The notes beneath the pieces were generated by a model. It was not told the origin of the DNA. It made no database searches and worked only from the letters and a program-made list of their open reading frames with translations. Below, in pieces: positions 9,445 through 19,075 of a stretch of DNA of 27,720 nucleotides; position 1 is the stretch's first letter, and every line of letters starts with the position of its first letter. This DNA comes from Mesaphorura yosii (Eukaryota; Arthropoda; Collembola; Poduromorpha; Tullbergiidae): NCBI GenBank assembly GCA_009869945.1, contig WIXG01000668.1:1-27720 (forward strand). Reading direction: 5' to 3'. The translations under genes were made by a program, and so were the position numbers.

Positions 9445-10096
9445 TCACCAATGGAAGACCTTCTCCCTACGGAACTGTTTTTTTATGCTGATATGCGGAG
9501 TGCGCAGCTGCATAAATGGTAACCTCGGTGAAACTAGACGCTCTTCCAGCTGTGAGAGGTTACGGAGGACTGGAGGCAAGTCTGAAAATCCAAATCCATT
9601 CGACAGGTTCCGTTTTGGAAGTGCACCTTTCACGGCCGACTTCATGCACGTCCAGCAGAGACCAAGCTTTCCATCCGGGTTTGGTTTTTGCAAGAGGAGC
9701 AGAATAAATTCCGTTGAGTAGCCCCGTTTTGCGAAGTATTCCTTTGTTACAGGGCGAACTGACTCCCGGAACCGAAGCCCACCACATGATGCACAAATGG
9801 TGGTCGGTCCGTTCTTAATTTCAGCACGATATTCTGTCAAAAGCCTGTCCCAGTTGTAGTGCTTTAGCGCCGGTGATTTCTGAAACATAGGTATGGAGTT
9901 TGAATGCCGGTCATTCGAGCGAACATAGAATAGATTTGCTTACCTTCGGATCGTTGCAGCTTCGCTGGCGTGCCGCTGCATCTCGAACCCTCTCGTCTTG
10001 TCCGTAGGCCTCATTCTCCCGAAGCTCACGATTTTGCTCTCACTTTCGTTCTCTCTCGGAGTCTCGGTATGTCTTGGAGTGTCTTAGTTTTATCAT
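9445..10096 (-). pseudogene. Helitron N-terminal (zinc-ribbon, DUF6570-like) remnant
   Basis: Minus strand. Exon 2 (9879 to 9445) carries ICASCGGLRF, LCWTC and ALPKRNLSNGFGFSDLPPVL, then LSQLEERLVSPRLPFMQLR. These match the N-terminal region of animal Helitron replication/helicase proteins (…ALANG…PPEL..L..LE..LI.PRIPFMQIR…). A 64-nt intron (9880-9943, GTAAGC...TTTCAG) joins in phase to an upstream exon. That exon encodes a basic, charge-repetitive stretch (ELRENEAYGQDERVRDAA) typical of the Helitron N-terminus, extending to a possible ATG at 10096. One in-frame TGA interrupts that exon, and the Rep and helicase domains are absent after 9445, so the copy is dead. Whether the intron is genuine or the whole is a host gene fragment is not settled. 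Confidence 0.65.
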
Positions 10097-10458
10097 TCGC
10101 CCCGAAGACTTCTGATCCGGCTGATTCCTTTTTCCCGGTCGACCGCGGCCCACTTTGAAAGGTGTGAATGTGATCCGTATGACTCGCAACTCTGATACTT
10201 CACCGATGAGTCGTAAGTATCAGCTGAAGCTGCATTAACACTACTGCAATCCTTTGGAATTCCTTTTCTGCAGATCCCGGAAAAGTTACCGACGTGCAGT
10301 CTTTATACAATCATGCACTCATCTTTAGATATTAAACACCTACAACACCGACAATTTCACTCCACTCCGACCAACAACCCAGACTTTGTAAGGAAATCTG
10401 GAATCCAGTAATCCAGCCCTCGCTTGAATAATTTTTGAATTTCCCACATACCGGTTGG
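10097..10458. other. Intergenic between Helitron remnant and membrane ORF
   Basis: No domain-bearing frame. ATACTTCACCGATGAGTCGTAAGTATC (10195-10221) is a small imperfect palindrome; otherwise nothing is recognised. Confidence 0.35.
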
Positions 10459-10749
10459 ATGCTGTGGATCGCGGTATCCTTGGTTTCTGTTGTTCTGATT
10501 CCATTTCAGTTGGTGGTAGATGTCCTTCTCTTTAAATCCTTGCACGACACGCTTCGCTCCATTCAGAAGTACGAAACGTGGATTCGAATATCAGCCCTCT
10601 TATTAGCGCACACTGTGTTGGGGGTGCTGCTGGCCATATTCTGTCCCCTCAGCCCGCAAGGGAAACCCCTCCGTGGGGGCCTGGTGCTCGTGATCCTCCT
10701 GCTCGTGGCACGGGTGGGCGCAGTTAATGCTGAGATTATATGCCAGTAG
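10459..10749 (+). CDS. Hypothetical small protein with three membrane segments
   Basis: From ATG 10459 the frame gives 96 residues. There are three hydrophobic stretches: LWIAVSLVSVVLIPFQLVVD, then ISALLLAHTVLGVLLAIF, then GLVLVILLLVARVGAV. They are linked by the basic loop KSLHDTLRSIQKYETWIR and the proline/glycine loop CPLSPQGKPLRGG. An in-frame TAA at 10429 closes the frame upstream. No acceptor precedes the ATG, and no AATAAA was seen soon after the stop. The pattern is compatible with a small multi-pass protein or the tail of a larger membrane protein such as a transporter or chemoreceptor. No family was recognised. The gene lies 330 nt upstream of the pseudoprotease-kinase gene on the same strand. 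Confidence 0.35.
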   Translation: MLWIAVSLVSVVLIPFQLVVDVLLFKSLHDTLRSIQKYETWIRISALLLAHTVLGVLLAIFCPLSPQGKPLRGGLVLVILLLVARVGAVNAEIICQ

Positions 10750-11079
10750 GATTTCTGTAGAGTCATAAAGTACAGACTAATATCTGTCCTAATATCCAAC
10801 GAATCTGTGATATTTCGCACTTTATGTTTACTCGTCTGATTTCAAGAGGGAACAGAGTACTAGTCATTCCATTCATTATTCATCGGGTAGGTATCAGATG
10901 TTTACTTTCCCTCAACCATACGTCAGCACAAAACATTGCGTTTACTGTGTTGTATACATTCATAAATATATCGATGCAGTAATGTTTTGACTCCGATGCT
11001 GAGCAGTCACAACACACAACCTACAAATCACATGGAAAGATTCAGGCAAGGATAAGAAATAAGTAAGGCTAGGCTAAAC
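10750..11079. other. Upstream region of the pseudoprotease-kinase gene
   Basis: AT-rich, noncoding. It presumably contains the promoter and leader of the gene at 11080, but no clear TATA box or initiator stands out. Confidence 0.35.
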
Positions 11080-14000
11080 ATGCAGGTTTCTTTCATAAGT
11101 TTCATGCTACTTATCCCCATCATCTCTGCCGAGGCAGCACTGGGAGGGGCACGTAAAGGGTCGCAGAGGGAGACTACAACCCTCCCTCCACCATACGTTG
11201 CTTATTTCGATGAATGGAACAGTACGCACTCCTCTATCCTCCTCTTATATTCAGCGCTATATTGTGCTAATTAATTGTCGTCTTGAATAGATTGTGAAAT
11301 GGGGGAGGGGGATTTCCAGTTGGCGCCGTGGATTGTCACAATTCGCCGAACTTCTTTAAGTGGGCAGGGCATGAGCATGCCAGGAGTGGTTCTCGACCAC
11401 CGCACAGTCATCACACAATGTCAGTCATAAACAGAACGCTTAGCAGAACGAGTTGTTAGCTATCCGGAATCCCCCTTTAATATTTGAACTTTGTTAATTT
11501 GTAGTCGTTCGGTACATCGTGGCGCCTGGGTCGGATTGGCGATTGTGCGAGGGAGCGACATACAAGGTGTATACGGATGGTGGGCAGGATTTAACTGATG
11601 GCATTGACGTTGTGAGGGTAACTCCGCATCCTTGGCTACATTGGGATGGGGTTGACCAGAACGATCATGAGTGGTGGGCGACACAACGGTACAACCTCGT
11701 GCTAGTCCACTTGAGGCGCCCACTAACGCTAAGCAAGACCCTACGCCCCGTTTGTATTCCGAGCCCAGAAGAAGGAGACTTGAGGGGGCTGATGCAGGCC
11801 ATCGGGTCAGGGTTCATTTCTGGGTACAACCGCCGCATCGCTAATCCCTTCCAACTCTTGACACTTGGCATTGACTTTCTTGGGGAAGAGGAGTGTGTGG
11901 AATGGTGGAAAGGGGAGACTGAGGTGGGGCAGCCATTGGGTGATCGACTGTGTGGCCGCAACTCACCCAGTGGGACACTGCTGAATCCTGAGATGATTTG
12001 CATCCCGATGGATGGCGGCACTGTCGTTCGGGTGGGCAATCGGACGCTCCTGCTCGGGTTTACCAACGAGTATTTCAGAAACCCACAAAAGGAGCGATGC
12101 GACGAGGAGGCCAAGCAGTTCATTTCAATCCTGAATGCCAACTCAACTGCGTGGATCCGTCGAGGGCAGGTGTGTGGCGCCCTGCAGTTTGCCTGCAGTG
12201 ACGGCAGTTGCATTCTGAACAGAAACTTGTGTGACGGGGTGACCGATTGTTCCGACGGTGGGGATGAAGATGCGCGGTACTGCAAGCCAAGGAATTGCTG
12301 CCTTCCGGGCGTGGAGTTTGCCTGCGGGGTGTATGGGCAGTGCATTCCCAGCTTTGGCGGGGTTGGTAACTGCAATGGCGTCGTAGATTGCCCCAAGGGG
12401 GAGGATGAGGATAGCGCCATCTGCCAGAAAACGACGAAAAGAACGTCGCAGAAACTCGGAATCGAAGTTGGGGTAGCCTCCGGCGTCGGTCTGACCTGTT
12501 CGGTCGGTCTCTTTGTAGTGTACTTTTGGCGTAGGAGGAGGAGGAGGGAGGTCAGTTAAAATTGGGAGGGAGGGTGTACATGGTTAAAATTAGAATATAT
12601 CTTCTCACCCGCAGTATCTGGCAAAGTTGACTGAGTTCCTCAAGTTTGGCGAGGGTGAGGGCGGAGGTGGGGACGGATATCCGGTGGGTGACATTCGAGG
12701 GGTGAGGTGCGACCACGCAGACGAGTACGACGAAGAGGACTGCGTGCGGGAGATGCTCCTTGGGAGAGGGCGATTTGGCGCTGTGTACAAGGCAAAACTC
12801 ATTATTAAGACAAATAGTGAAATAGATCCAACAGTGGTGGTAAAAACAAATCTAAGTGCCCTCACGGGTGTTGACTCTGGGGATGAGTTGGGGTCGTTCA
12901 TTTCCCTGGTCTCCGAGTTGAAAATGATGTTGCTGCTGAAGCAGCTGGGTGGTCATGACAACATTGTCCGGTTTAAGAAGGTCAACACAAAGCACATCAA
13001 GGCATGTAAGTAAAGTACCGGTCAATATGACATCTATACAATTCCATCTGTCAAGTCAGAATCGGTTGTGTTGCCAACAGATCGACTTGAGATTGCGATG
13101 GAGTACTGCGCCAGAGGGAGCCTCGAAAAGTTTTTACAGAGCAATCGATTTTGCTTTCGTGGGACCTGCACGCGAAATTTGAATCAATTTACGAATTTTG
13201 TGGATTCCGAGTTGGATAAGGGACGTGTCCTGCAACTGACAACTGTGGATTTAGTAAAATGGACAATGCAAATCGCACAAGCCATGCAGTTTCTTGCGGT
13301 CAATCGGGTACAGTTGCAACATGGTTTCGAAGGAGATAAGTTCGAGAAAGTGGAAATATTTTTGAATGATCTGGGTAGATTGTACACGGGGATCTGGCAA
13401 GCAGGAATGTGGTTTTGGATGGTGGACTGAATGCCAAACTTTGTGATTTTGGTCTTTCCCACCAACTATTTGAATCTTCCGCCATATACACGACCACTAC
13501 GCGGGTAAGTTAGGCACACGCTCACATTCTAACTGATTTTTGCATGTGTTTTATTCAGCTTGACATCCCGTGGCCGTGGGCGGCGCCAGAGGTGCTGGAA
13601 AGCTGTGGGCCGGTGTTCAACCTCAAGTCCGACATTTGGGGCTTCGGAGTCACCAGCTGGGAAATATTTAGCTTGGGCCAAGTTCCGTGGGCACATGTCG
13701 GAGGGGAGAAGGACCTCCTGGCTCTGCTGAACCGAGGCAACGTCCTACCCAGGCCGGAAAACTGTTCTAGCAACGAGTTGTACGAAATTCTGCAGTCTTG
13801 CTGGAAATTAAAGGCTGATGAACGAGTTTCTTCCGAGAAGCTCGTATTACAGCTGCAAAACATATACGACGTAAGCAGTTCATGGAGTATTGAATCCGGG
13901 TTCAGTGATTTGTATAGCATCTGTTGCATTTCAGAGGATGTGCTGCACATTTGAGGCGACGACGAGTGGACATGTGAGTGGTCCTTCCAACACCGCAGCC

Positions 14001-14129
14001 ACCAAGCCACTGCCGCCAGAAGGAGACGCGAAGGAAATGGTGGTGAAGATGGACGGGATTAATATGACCGGGACGTTGTGCGGGAATTACATTGCAATGG
14101 AGAGTTTAATCACTACGTCTTGTGAATAA
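11080..14129 (+). CDS. Receptor tyrosine kinase with inactive trypsin-like and LDLa ectodomain
   Basis: Eight exons (11080-11221, 11291-11419, 11505-12550, 12615-13005, 13081-13307, 13379-13504, 13559-13870, 13935-14129) join with matching phases into 855 residues. Domains in order: signal peptide 1-19. Chymotrypsin-fold domain ~49-300 (LAPWIVTI, GVVLDHRTVIT, NLVLVHLRRPLTLSKTLRPVCIP) with the triad lost: the His motif is gone (TQF for AAHC), the Asp position reads YNLVL, and GDSGG is replaced by PMDGG. LDLa modules lie at ~314-350 and ~355-387 with CDG..DC.DG.DED calcium motifs. One transmembrane helix spans ~408-432 and is followed by six arginines. The kinase domain spans ~482-789: GRGRFGAVY (489), VVVK (516), SELK (540), HGDLASRN (648), DFG (668), WAAPE and SDIWGFGVTSWEIFSLG. 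The tail has YIAM (843), a YxxM motif. A tyrosine-type kinase with a kinase insert, as in PDGFR/VEGFR-like receptors, with all core catalytic residues present. Type I membrane receptor; ligand unknown. Confidence 0.85.
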
Positions 14130-14130
14130 A
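14125..14130 (+). terminator. Poly(A) signal overlapping the receptor-kinase stop codon
   Basis: AATAAA overlaps the TAA stop at 14127-14129, implying an extremely short 3' UTR if used. No other AATAAA was noticed in the next 300 nt. Confidence 0.45.
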
Positions 14131-14629
14131 TTCTTGTCAAGCTCTAAATAAGTTAATGAGTGTGATAATTTAGTGGTGACAAGTTTCCACTTTAATAATA
14201 ATACTACTTGAATCTTTCCTTTGTGTCAAAAAAGGCCACACGTCATAACTTGGCCAATTCTCATCTTACCAGGCGCAATTTAATGTGCGCTGACGTTGAC
14301 GCGACCTTTACGATAACAGTCAATACGAATACAGAGAATACTTCGTTCTCAGAGCAGAGCATCATCGGTTCTTTGAATTTCTTGGTCTTTATCTTATTCG
14401 AGTGATCTCTTCACCTCGACTGGACACGAACTTTCTGGACCTTTATCACTTGTATGATGTATGGTGACTATTGAAAAGTTTACGATTAAGTTCCGAGAAT
14501 CGAAGGCTTAGATAAGAAAATCATTCAAAATAAAAGACTACAAGAGAATTTTGCGATTTCTTTCTTGTAGAATCGTTCAGTAAATGTTCGGAGTTTTACC
14601 AGGAAACTTGAGTTCCGTCCGTCCTAGCA
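14131..14629. other. Intergenic, nothing recognised
   Basis: Short frames lack any signature. An AATAAA at 14530 is not linked to a recognised gene. The stretch ends at the ATG of the gene at 14630. Confidence 0.35.
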
Positions 14630-15097
14630 ATGGCTTCAACTTTCGCCTCCAAAAAGTGCAAGGAATGTAAAGGCTTCTCCCTCAGGAGCACTTCTACTTC
14701 TTCCGCAGCACTTTTGCTCTGTTTTCTTATCTGGGCGCACTTCACTTCATTCCCGTTCACGAGTGCCTCGGGATTATTCGAGTCGCCAAAGATCCACGTT
14801 GTTGGATCCGGCAACACAAGCGTCATTTCCTTTCAGAATGCGACACACATTGTCGTATTCAAGAATCATTGTCGTGTCGATTGTGTTGCACTGCAATACT
14901 TCGTGTCCAGTCATGTGGAACCTGGACTCGCTAGAACAACCCGGGAGTCAATAAATGAATGTATTGAACACGTACGCGGTTTTACGAATTACCCGATTGT
15001 TACTGAATGCAGTGGGCAAGTGAAACCAAGACTTACAGAATGTTTGGAGCCTTTCGAGATCCGTCGACATACAAGTACTCCAAGAGCGAGAAATTGA
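14630..15097 (+). CDS. Hypothetical secreted or signal-anchored cysteine-containing protein
   Basis: ATG 14630 opens 155 codons with no family I recognise. A 25-residue N-terminal tail containing KKCKECKGF precedes a hydrophobic segment at ~26-46 (AALLLCFLIWAHFTSFPFTS). That segment could be a long signal peptide or a type II signal anchor. The rest is predicted luminal/extracellular. It has two N-glycosylation sequons (NTS at 62, NAT at 70) and five cysteines (81, 85, 111, 127, 138) in a mixed beta-like sequence. The C-terminus is basic (RRHTSTPRARN). A donor-like GTACGC (about 14970) and acceptor-like TGCAG (about 15012) lie within the frame, so a shorter spliced form is possible. A subsequent exon cannot be excluded, and no nearby AATAAA was seen. 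Function unknown. Confidence 0.45.
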   Translation: MASTFASKKCKECKGFSLRSTSTSSAALLLCFLIWAHFTSFPFTSASGLFESPKIHVVGSGNTSVISFQNATHIVVFKNHCRVDCVALQYFVSSHVEPGLARTTRESINECIEHVRGFTNYPIVTECSGQVKPRLTECLEPFEIRRHTSTPRARN

Positions 15098-15516
15098 TTA
15101 ACTGCCTTTATTAACGGTCGATTAACAGATCACTTTATTAGCCGTTACTGACTAACCGTCGATGGCTATTTTCCTGATGATTACGAGTGCTGCATTACTG
15201 GGCATCTGCCGACTTGGCTTAATCGACCACAGCGATTAGAGTAGTCTGGGAAGCGAGACTGAGTCAAAACAGCCTACCCTATCCTAACCTATTCACATTT
15301 TACGGGGTTTTTTTCAAGACAAAAACTTTAACATGTATTTTGGCACTTAATTAAGGTTAGATTAGGTTAGGTTAGGTATACTAGATTTCATGTGAAAATG
15401 CAGGATTTTGTGAGGTTTAGGTAGTTCAACATAACTCCGTAGTGAAGATCAAATTTTAGAATTTATTGGAACGTAGTAACAGTTAAAGTTTCGTTCCTAT
15501 TCAGGTTGTATTTTAG
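15098..15516. other. Intergenic with a TTAGG tract at 15352-15378
   Basis: TTAAGGTTAGATTAGGTTAG continues as GTTAGGTA, a short degenerate telomere-type tract. A single TCCTAACCTA occurs near 15283 in the opposite orientation. No gene is recognised. Confidence 0.55.
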
Positions 15517-15873
15517 TTTTCCATTTTCAATTTACCAATTTTCCAATTTCCATTTTTCCATTTTTCCATTTTCCATTTTCCCATTTTCCCATTTTCCATT
15601 TTCCCATTTTCCCATTTTCCCATTTTCCATTTTCCCATTTTCCATTTTCCCATTTTCCCATTTTCCATTTTTCCATTTTCCATTTTCCATTTTCCCATTT
15701 TCCCATTTTCCATTTTTCCATTTTCCATTTTCCATTTTTCCATTTTTCCAATCTTCCATTGTTCCATTTTTATTAACTGCTAAATGGAGAAATGGAAAAT
15801 GGAAAAATGGAATTATGGTTCCTTAGGAGGAGGTGGAGGAATGGAGAAATGAAAAATGGAATCACGATGGAAT
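15517..15873. repeat. Strand-switching CCATTTTC low-complexity array
   Basis: About 250 nt of pyrimidine-rich CCATTTTC/CCCATTTT units (15517-15770) are followed, after a short spacer, by the same motif on the other strand (AATGGAAAATGGAAAAATGG at about 15791, and again at 15841-15860). The whole is an imperfect palindrome. The apparent long open frames here (FPFSIFPFSHF and similar) are translations of the repeat, not genes. Confidence 0.85.
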
Positions 15874-15982
15874 CCTTCATCACGAGTCCGTTTTTTGGGC
15901 CCAGTGTGAAAGCATGCGTCCGCTTCAGCGTCAGACGCGCTGTACTGCGGCACGTGCATCGTACGTCATTTTCTTTGCCCAG

Positions 15983-16607
15983 CAATTCAGGAATTCAGTA
16001 GCCTAAAATAGAGATTCAGCAGTTCAGCAGTTCAGAAGTTCAGAAGTTCAGAAGTTCAGAAGTTCAGAAGTTCAGAAGTTCAGAGGTTCAGAAGTTCAGA
16101 AGTTCAGAAGTTCAGAAGTTCAGAAGTTCAGAAATTCAGAATTTCAGAAATTCAGATATTCAGAAATGAATCATACCGTACCTCCTTACTGAATTTCTGA
16201 AATCAAGTATACTATATCTGCGTACTGAATTTCTGAAATCACTATACTATAGCTGCGTACTGAACTTCTGAAACGAACTATACAACAGCTGCATACTGAA
16301 TTTCTGAAATGAACCATACGATAGGACCATACTGAATTTCTGAAGTTCTGAAATGAACCTCAACATGGCTCCATAATGAATTTCTGAATTCCTGAAATGC
16401 CTTGTGTAGAAGCTGGATACTGAATTCCTGAAATGAATCACACTAGAGCTTAGAAATGAACCATACGATTGCTGGATTCTGAATTTTTGGCTTTTTGAAA
16501 TGAATCATACGATTTCTGAATTTCTGAAATGAGCCTGAACATGCCTTCTCGAAGGATTCTTGAACTTCGCAACTGCTTAATGTCTGAGTTCTGATGTGCT
16601 GAATTTT
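15983..16607. repeat. Strand-switching TTCAG array
   Basis: From 15983 to about 16167 lie tandem 8-nt units AGTTCAGA (about fifteen near-perfect copies at 16030-16125). From about 16188 to 16607 the complementary form CTGAATTTCTGAAATGA recurs about ten times in longer, degenerate 40-65-nt units that also contain ATCATAC or CCATACGAT. The two halves can pair. The truncated BEL retrotransposon abuts the right side. Confidence 0.85.
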
Positions 16608-16632
16608 TGTAATGCATTTCAGTCGCTTCTTC

Positions 16633-18876
16633 TTACACTGCCTCAATGATGCCTTCGACTTCCCATGACTTAAATAGGTTGCCGTAATTCTCGTACTGGC
16701 CTAAGTTGCACAACTTCTTTGTTGTTGACTGCAGCCTTCTCTCGGCAACAATGAAATTGTTGGGAAGATTTTTTTCATCATTTATCCAGGGCAATTTCAC
16801 CGAGTATCTGCCGTCGTCTTCTCTCGTGACAGTATTCATAAAGTGCTGTTTGGCTTCCATGTCCTGTTCTTGTCGTGTTTTGGTTTCTCCAGGATCACGA
16901 ATGCCAATTGCCTCTAAACTCCAAAGTTCGGCTGGACTGAAGTTGACGCTGAGCATGGACGTAATGGAATTAAGACCGCTCTCATATCTTTGTATCCGTC
17001 CACTCAGGGTCCACCCCAAAACTGTTTCAACTGCTACAAGCCCGCAGTCCAGTTTCTGTCGTCGCCCTGTCATGAGCATTTGGTAGTAATCACTACCGAT
17101 AAGGATGCAGATCTCCGATTTTTGACATTTGGCTCCACTAAGATCGCAAATCCAAATGCCATGTTGCTTCAGTTCTTTGATCCACGGGCCCGGAGGCACT
17201 TTAGGAATGTCTCCACAAATCTTGGTTTCCTCCAGCATCTCAAAATTATAAACGTTGCTGCTGCGAGTAGATTTAAGCTGGACTTCGTATCTTTTGTGGC
17301 ACCCTGCTTTAGTGACTTGGCCTCCATACAAGGATCGACTTATCATTTCTTGTCCAACGGGTTTACAACCAACGGCTTCTGCTGTTGACGTCAATATACT
17401 TGACCGTTGGCTTCCGTTGTGGAAAAAACGTACAGTCGTGCGCTGACTCTTTTTACCAATGACGGTGACGAGTAAACTTTCAAGAATCACTTGTCCATGC
17501 ACCAGACTTGCGAGTCCTGATTGGACTTGGTCACCCTGTTTGCTCTCTTCTTTAAGATGCTGATCAGCTCGCCAGTTTTGTGGTGACTTCGGACACATCA
17601 GGGCGTAATGTTTCTTGGTACAGAAAGGACATCTGACTGCCACCTTACATTGTGACGCTGAATGGTTCTTTCTAAAACAAATGAAGCATCCACGGCTGTC
17701 CTTGACCTTCTTCATTTTCTCGTCCCAAGTCAATGATTGTGCTTTGATGCACTCTTGACTTGGGTGTTTTTTGTTACAAAAGACACATGACAGGTTGACA
17801 CCAGCCAAGAGACCAGCAGCCGTGGCGATGTCGTCGTCATGCTGTTGAGGCTTCTTTGCTTCCAACTTCCTGTACTTATACTTGTCTGCTGAAGTTGGAG
17901 CAAATCCTGCTCGTGACAAATGGCGTTGGTCTTCGCTCTCGACTTCCCTCTTCAGAAAATCAAGTAGGAAGTCTAATTCAGTTTTTGGAGGAACCAATTT
18001 GCTGCCGTCCTGGTTGTAGAAGTAGCTGCGTTGCCAGGCGACCAAAACTTCCTCAGGCAGACTCGATTCGACAAGCGGAAACAGGAACTCGGCTGACTGA
18101 TCGACCGTCACTCCGAGAGACTCCAAAGATCTGAGATGGCTTTCTAAATTGTCAAACATCTTTGAGAGGTTGACCTTGTCTTTGGTTTTTGTGTTGTTAA
18201 TTACCATCTTCAAGAGTTCACGGACATAAACTTGTTTAAGAAGTTTAGCTTTGCCAAAACGCTCTTGCAGTGCTGCGACGACCTTCGGGTAATTTTCCTC
18301 GCTTTGTGGGTAGCTGTTGACAAGCTCCTTTGCTCGGCTTCCTGTTTCAATGGACTGTACTAAATATTGAAATTTGTCAGATGGTGCTAGCTCGTTGTCT
18401 TCATGAATTTTCTTAAATTGGGCCCACCATCCAAGCCATTCCATTAGATCGCCATTGAACTTTCTGATCTCAATCTTAGGCAACTTGTACGTTTTCTTTC
18501 TCCCACCCACATCTGCAGTTTGGAAGTCTTCCTTGCTGCCCCCCGATGATAATCGGCGGCTCTTAGGCCGTTTTGTTACAGGTGGCTCAAGGACGTCATT
18601 TACTGTGTACTTCATTGTCCGTACTTGATCTTTGTACCCGTCGGATGCTGCCATTTCTTGAATTAACTCGTCCTCCGTGCATTCAGCGTCTAGCATGGCC
18701 TCCAAAACTTGTTGGTCAGCTTAAGCCAATTCTTCCCCTGCTTCCTGAAGCCTTTCTAATTTGGTACGGAGGACTCGGTGGTCGATGACCAGTTCATCCA
18801 TATCTGCATTCAACTCGTTGAGGGTTTTTGTGACACGGCCGCGATGAACAGCTCTGGCTCGCCTCAGACGGTCCAT
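16633..18876 (-). pseudogene. BEL/Pao retrotransposon gag-protease-pol fragment
   Basis: Minus strand. A start MDRLRRARAVHRGRV at 18876 reads in one frame to 16633, broken by a single TAA at 18721-18723. The 690-residue open part holds a BEL-type gag region (KLPKIEIRKFNGDLMEWLGW, DUF1759-like). Three CCHC knuckles follow (CVFCNKKHPSQEC, CFICFRKNHSASQC, CPFCTKKHYALMC). Then comes a retropepsin-like DUF1758 domain and the segment just before reverse transcriptase (LWSLEAIGIRDP, YSVKLPW). The protease motif reads FFHNGSQRSS where functional elements have an Asp-Ser/Thr-Gly-type site, so it is probably inactive. The RT, RNase H and integrase domains are missing, replaced at 16633 by the TTCAG repeat. 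This is a dead 5' half of an element; its PBS and part of an LTR lie at 19058-19300. Confidence 0.9.
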
Positions 18877-19057
18877 GTCAAAAAACAGAAAAGAAAAGAA
18901 CAACTTGAAAGAATGTGTGCAATGATTCCACGAATTGGAACTCCTTCACCTTAGGATGCTGCCGTAGGTGGCAGCAAACCGTAAATGCGTGTGTTTCTAG
19001 GCCAAACACTAGCCGACGATGGTAATTTCCTCTTTGGGCTGAATCCAAATCCAATCT

Positions 19058-19075
19058 TCCTGGCTCGGGGCACCA
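19058..19075 (-). other. Retrotransposon primer-binding site
   Basis: On the minus strand TGGTGCCCCGAGCCAGGA begins with TGG, as expected for a site complementary to the CCA end of a tRNA, and lies about 180 nt before the BEL gag start. Which tRNA primes it cannot be decided by eye. Confidence 0.65.

Noticed and set aside
9431..9721. Plus-strand frames opposite the Helitron exon
   Set aside because: Antisense shadows of the 147-residue Helitron frame.
11665..12420. 251-residue minus-strand frame opposite the protease/LDLa exon
   Set aside because: It is an antisense shadow of the exon, whose plus-strand reading has clear LDLa and protease-fold motifs.
15506..15826. Long open frames of FPFSIFPFSHF and GKWKMENGKM type on both strands
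   Set aside because: They are translations of the CCATTTTC low-complexity array; no start context, domain or non-repeat sequence supports a protein.
15506..16160. CRISPR-like array reading of the 8-nt TTCAG or CCATTTTC repeats
   Set aside because: Units are 8-9 nt, contiguous and without unique spacers, in a eukaryotic context with no cas genes.
16706..18134. Plus-strand frames opposite the BEL element
   Set aside because: They are shadows of the retrotransposon frame; no domain content of their own.
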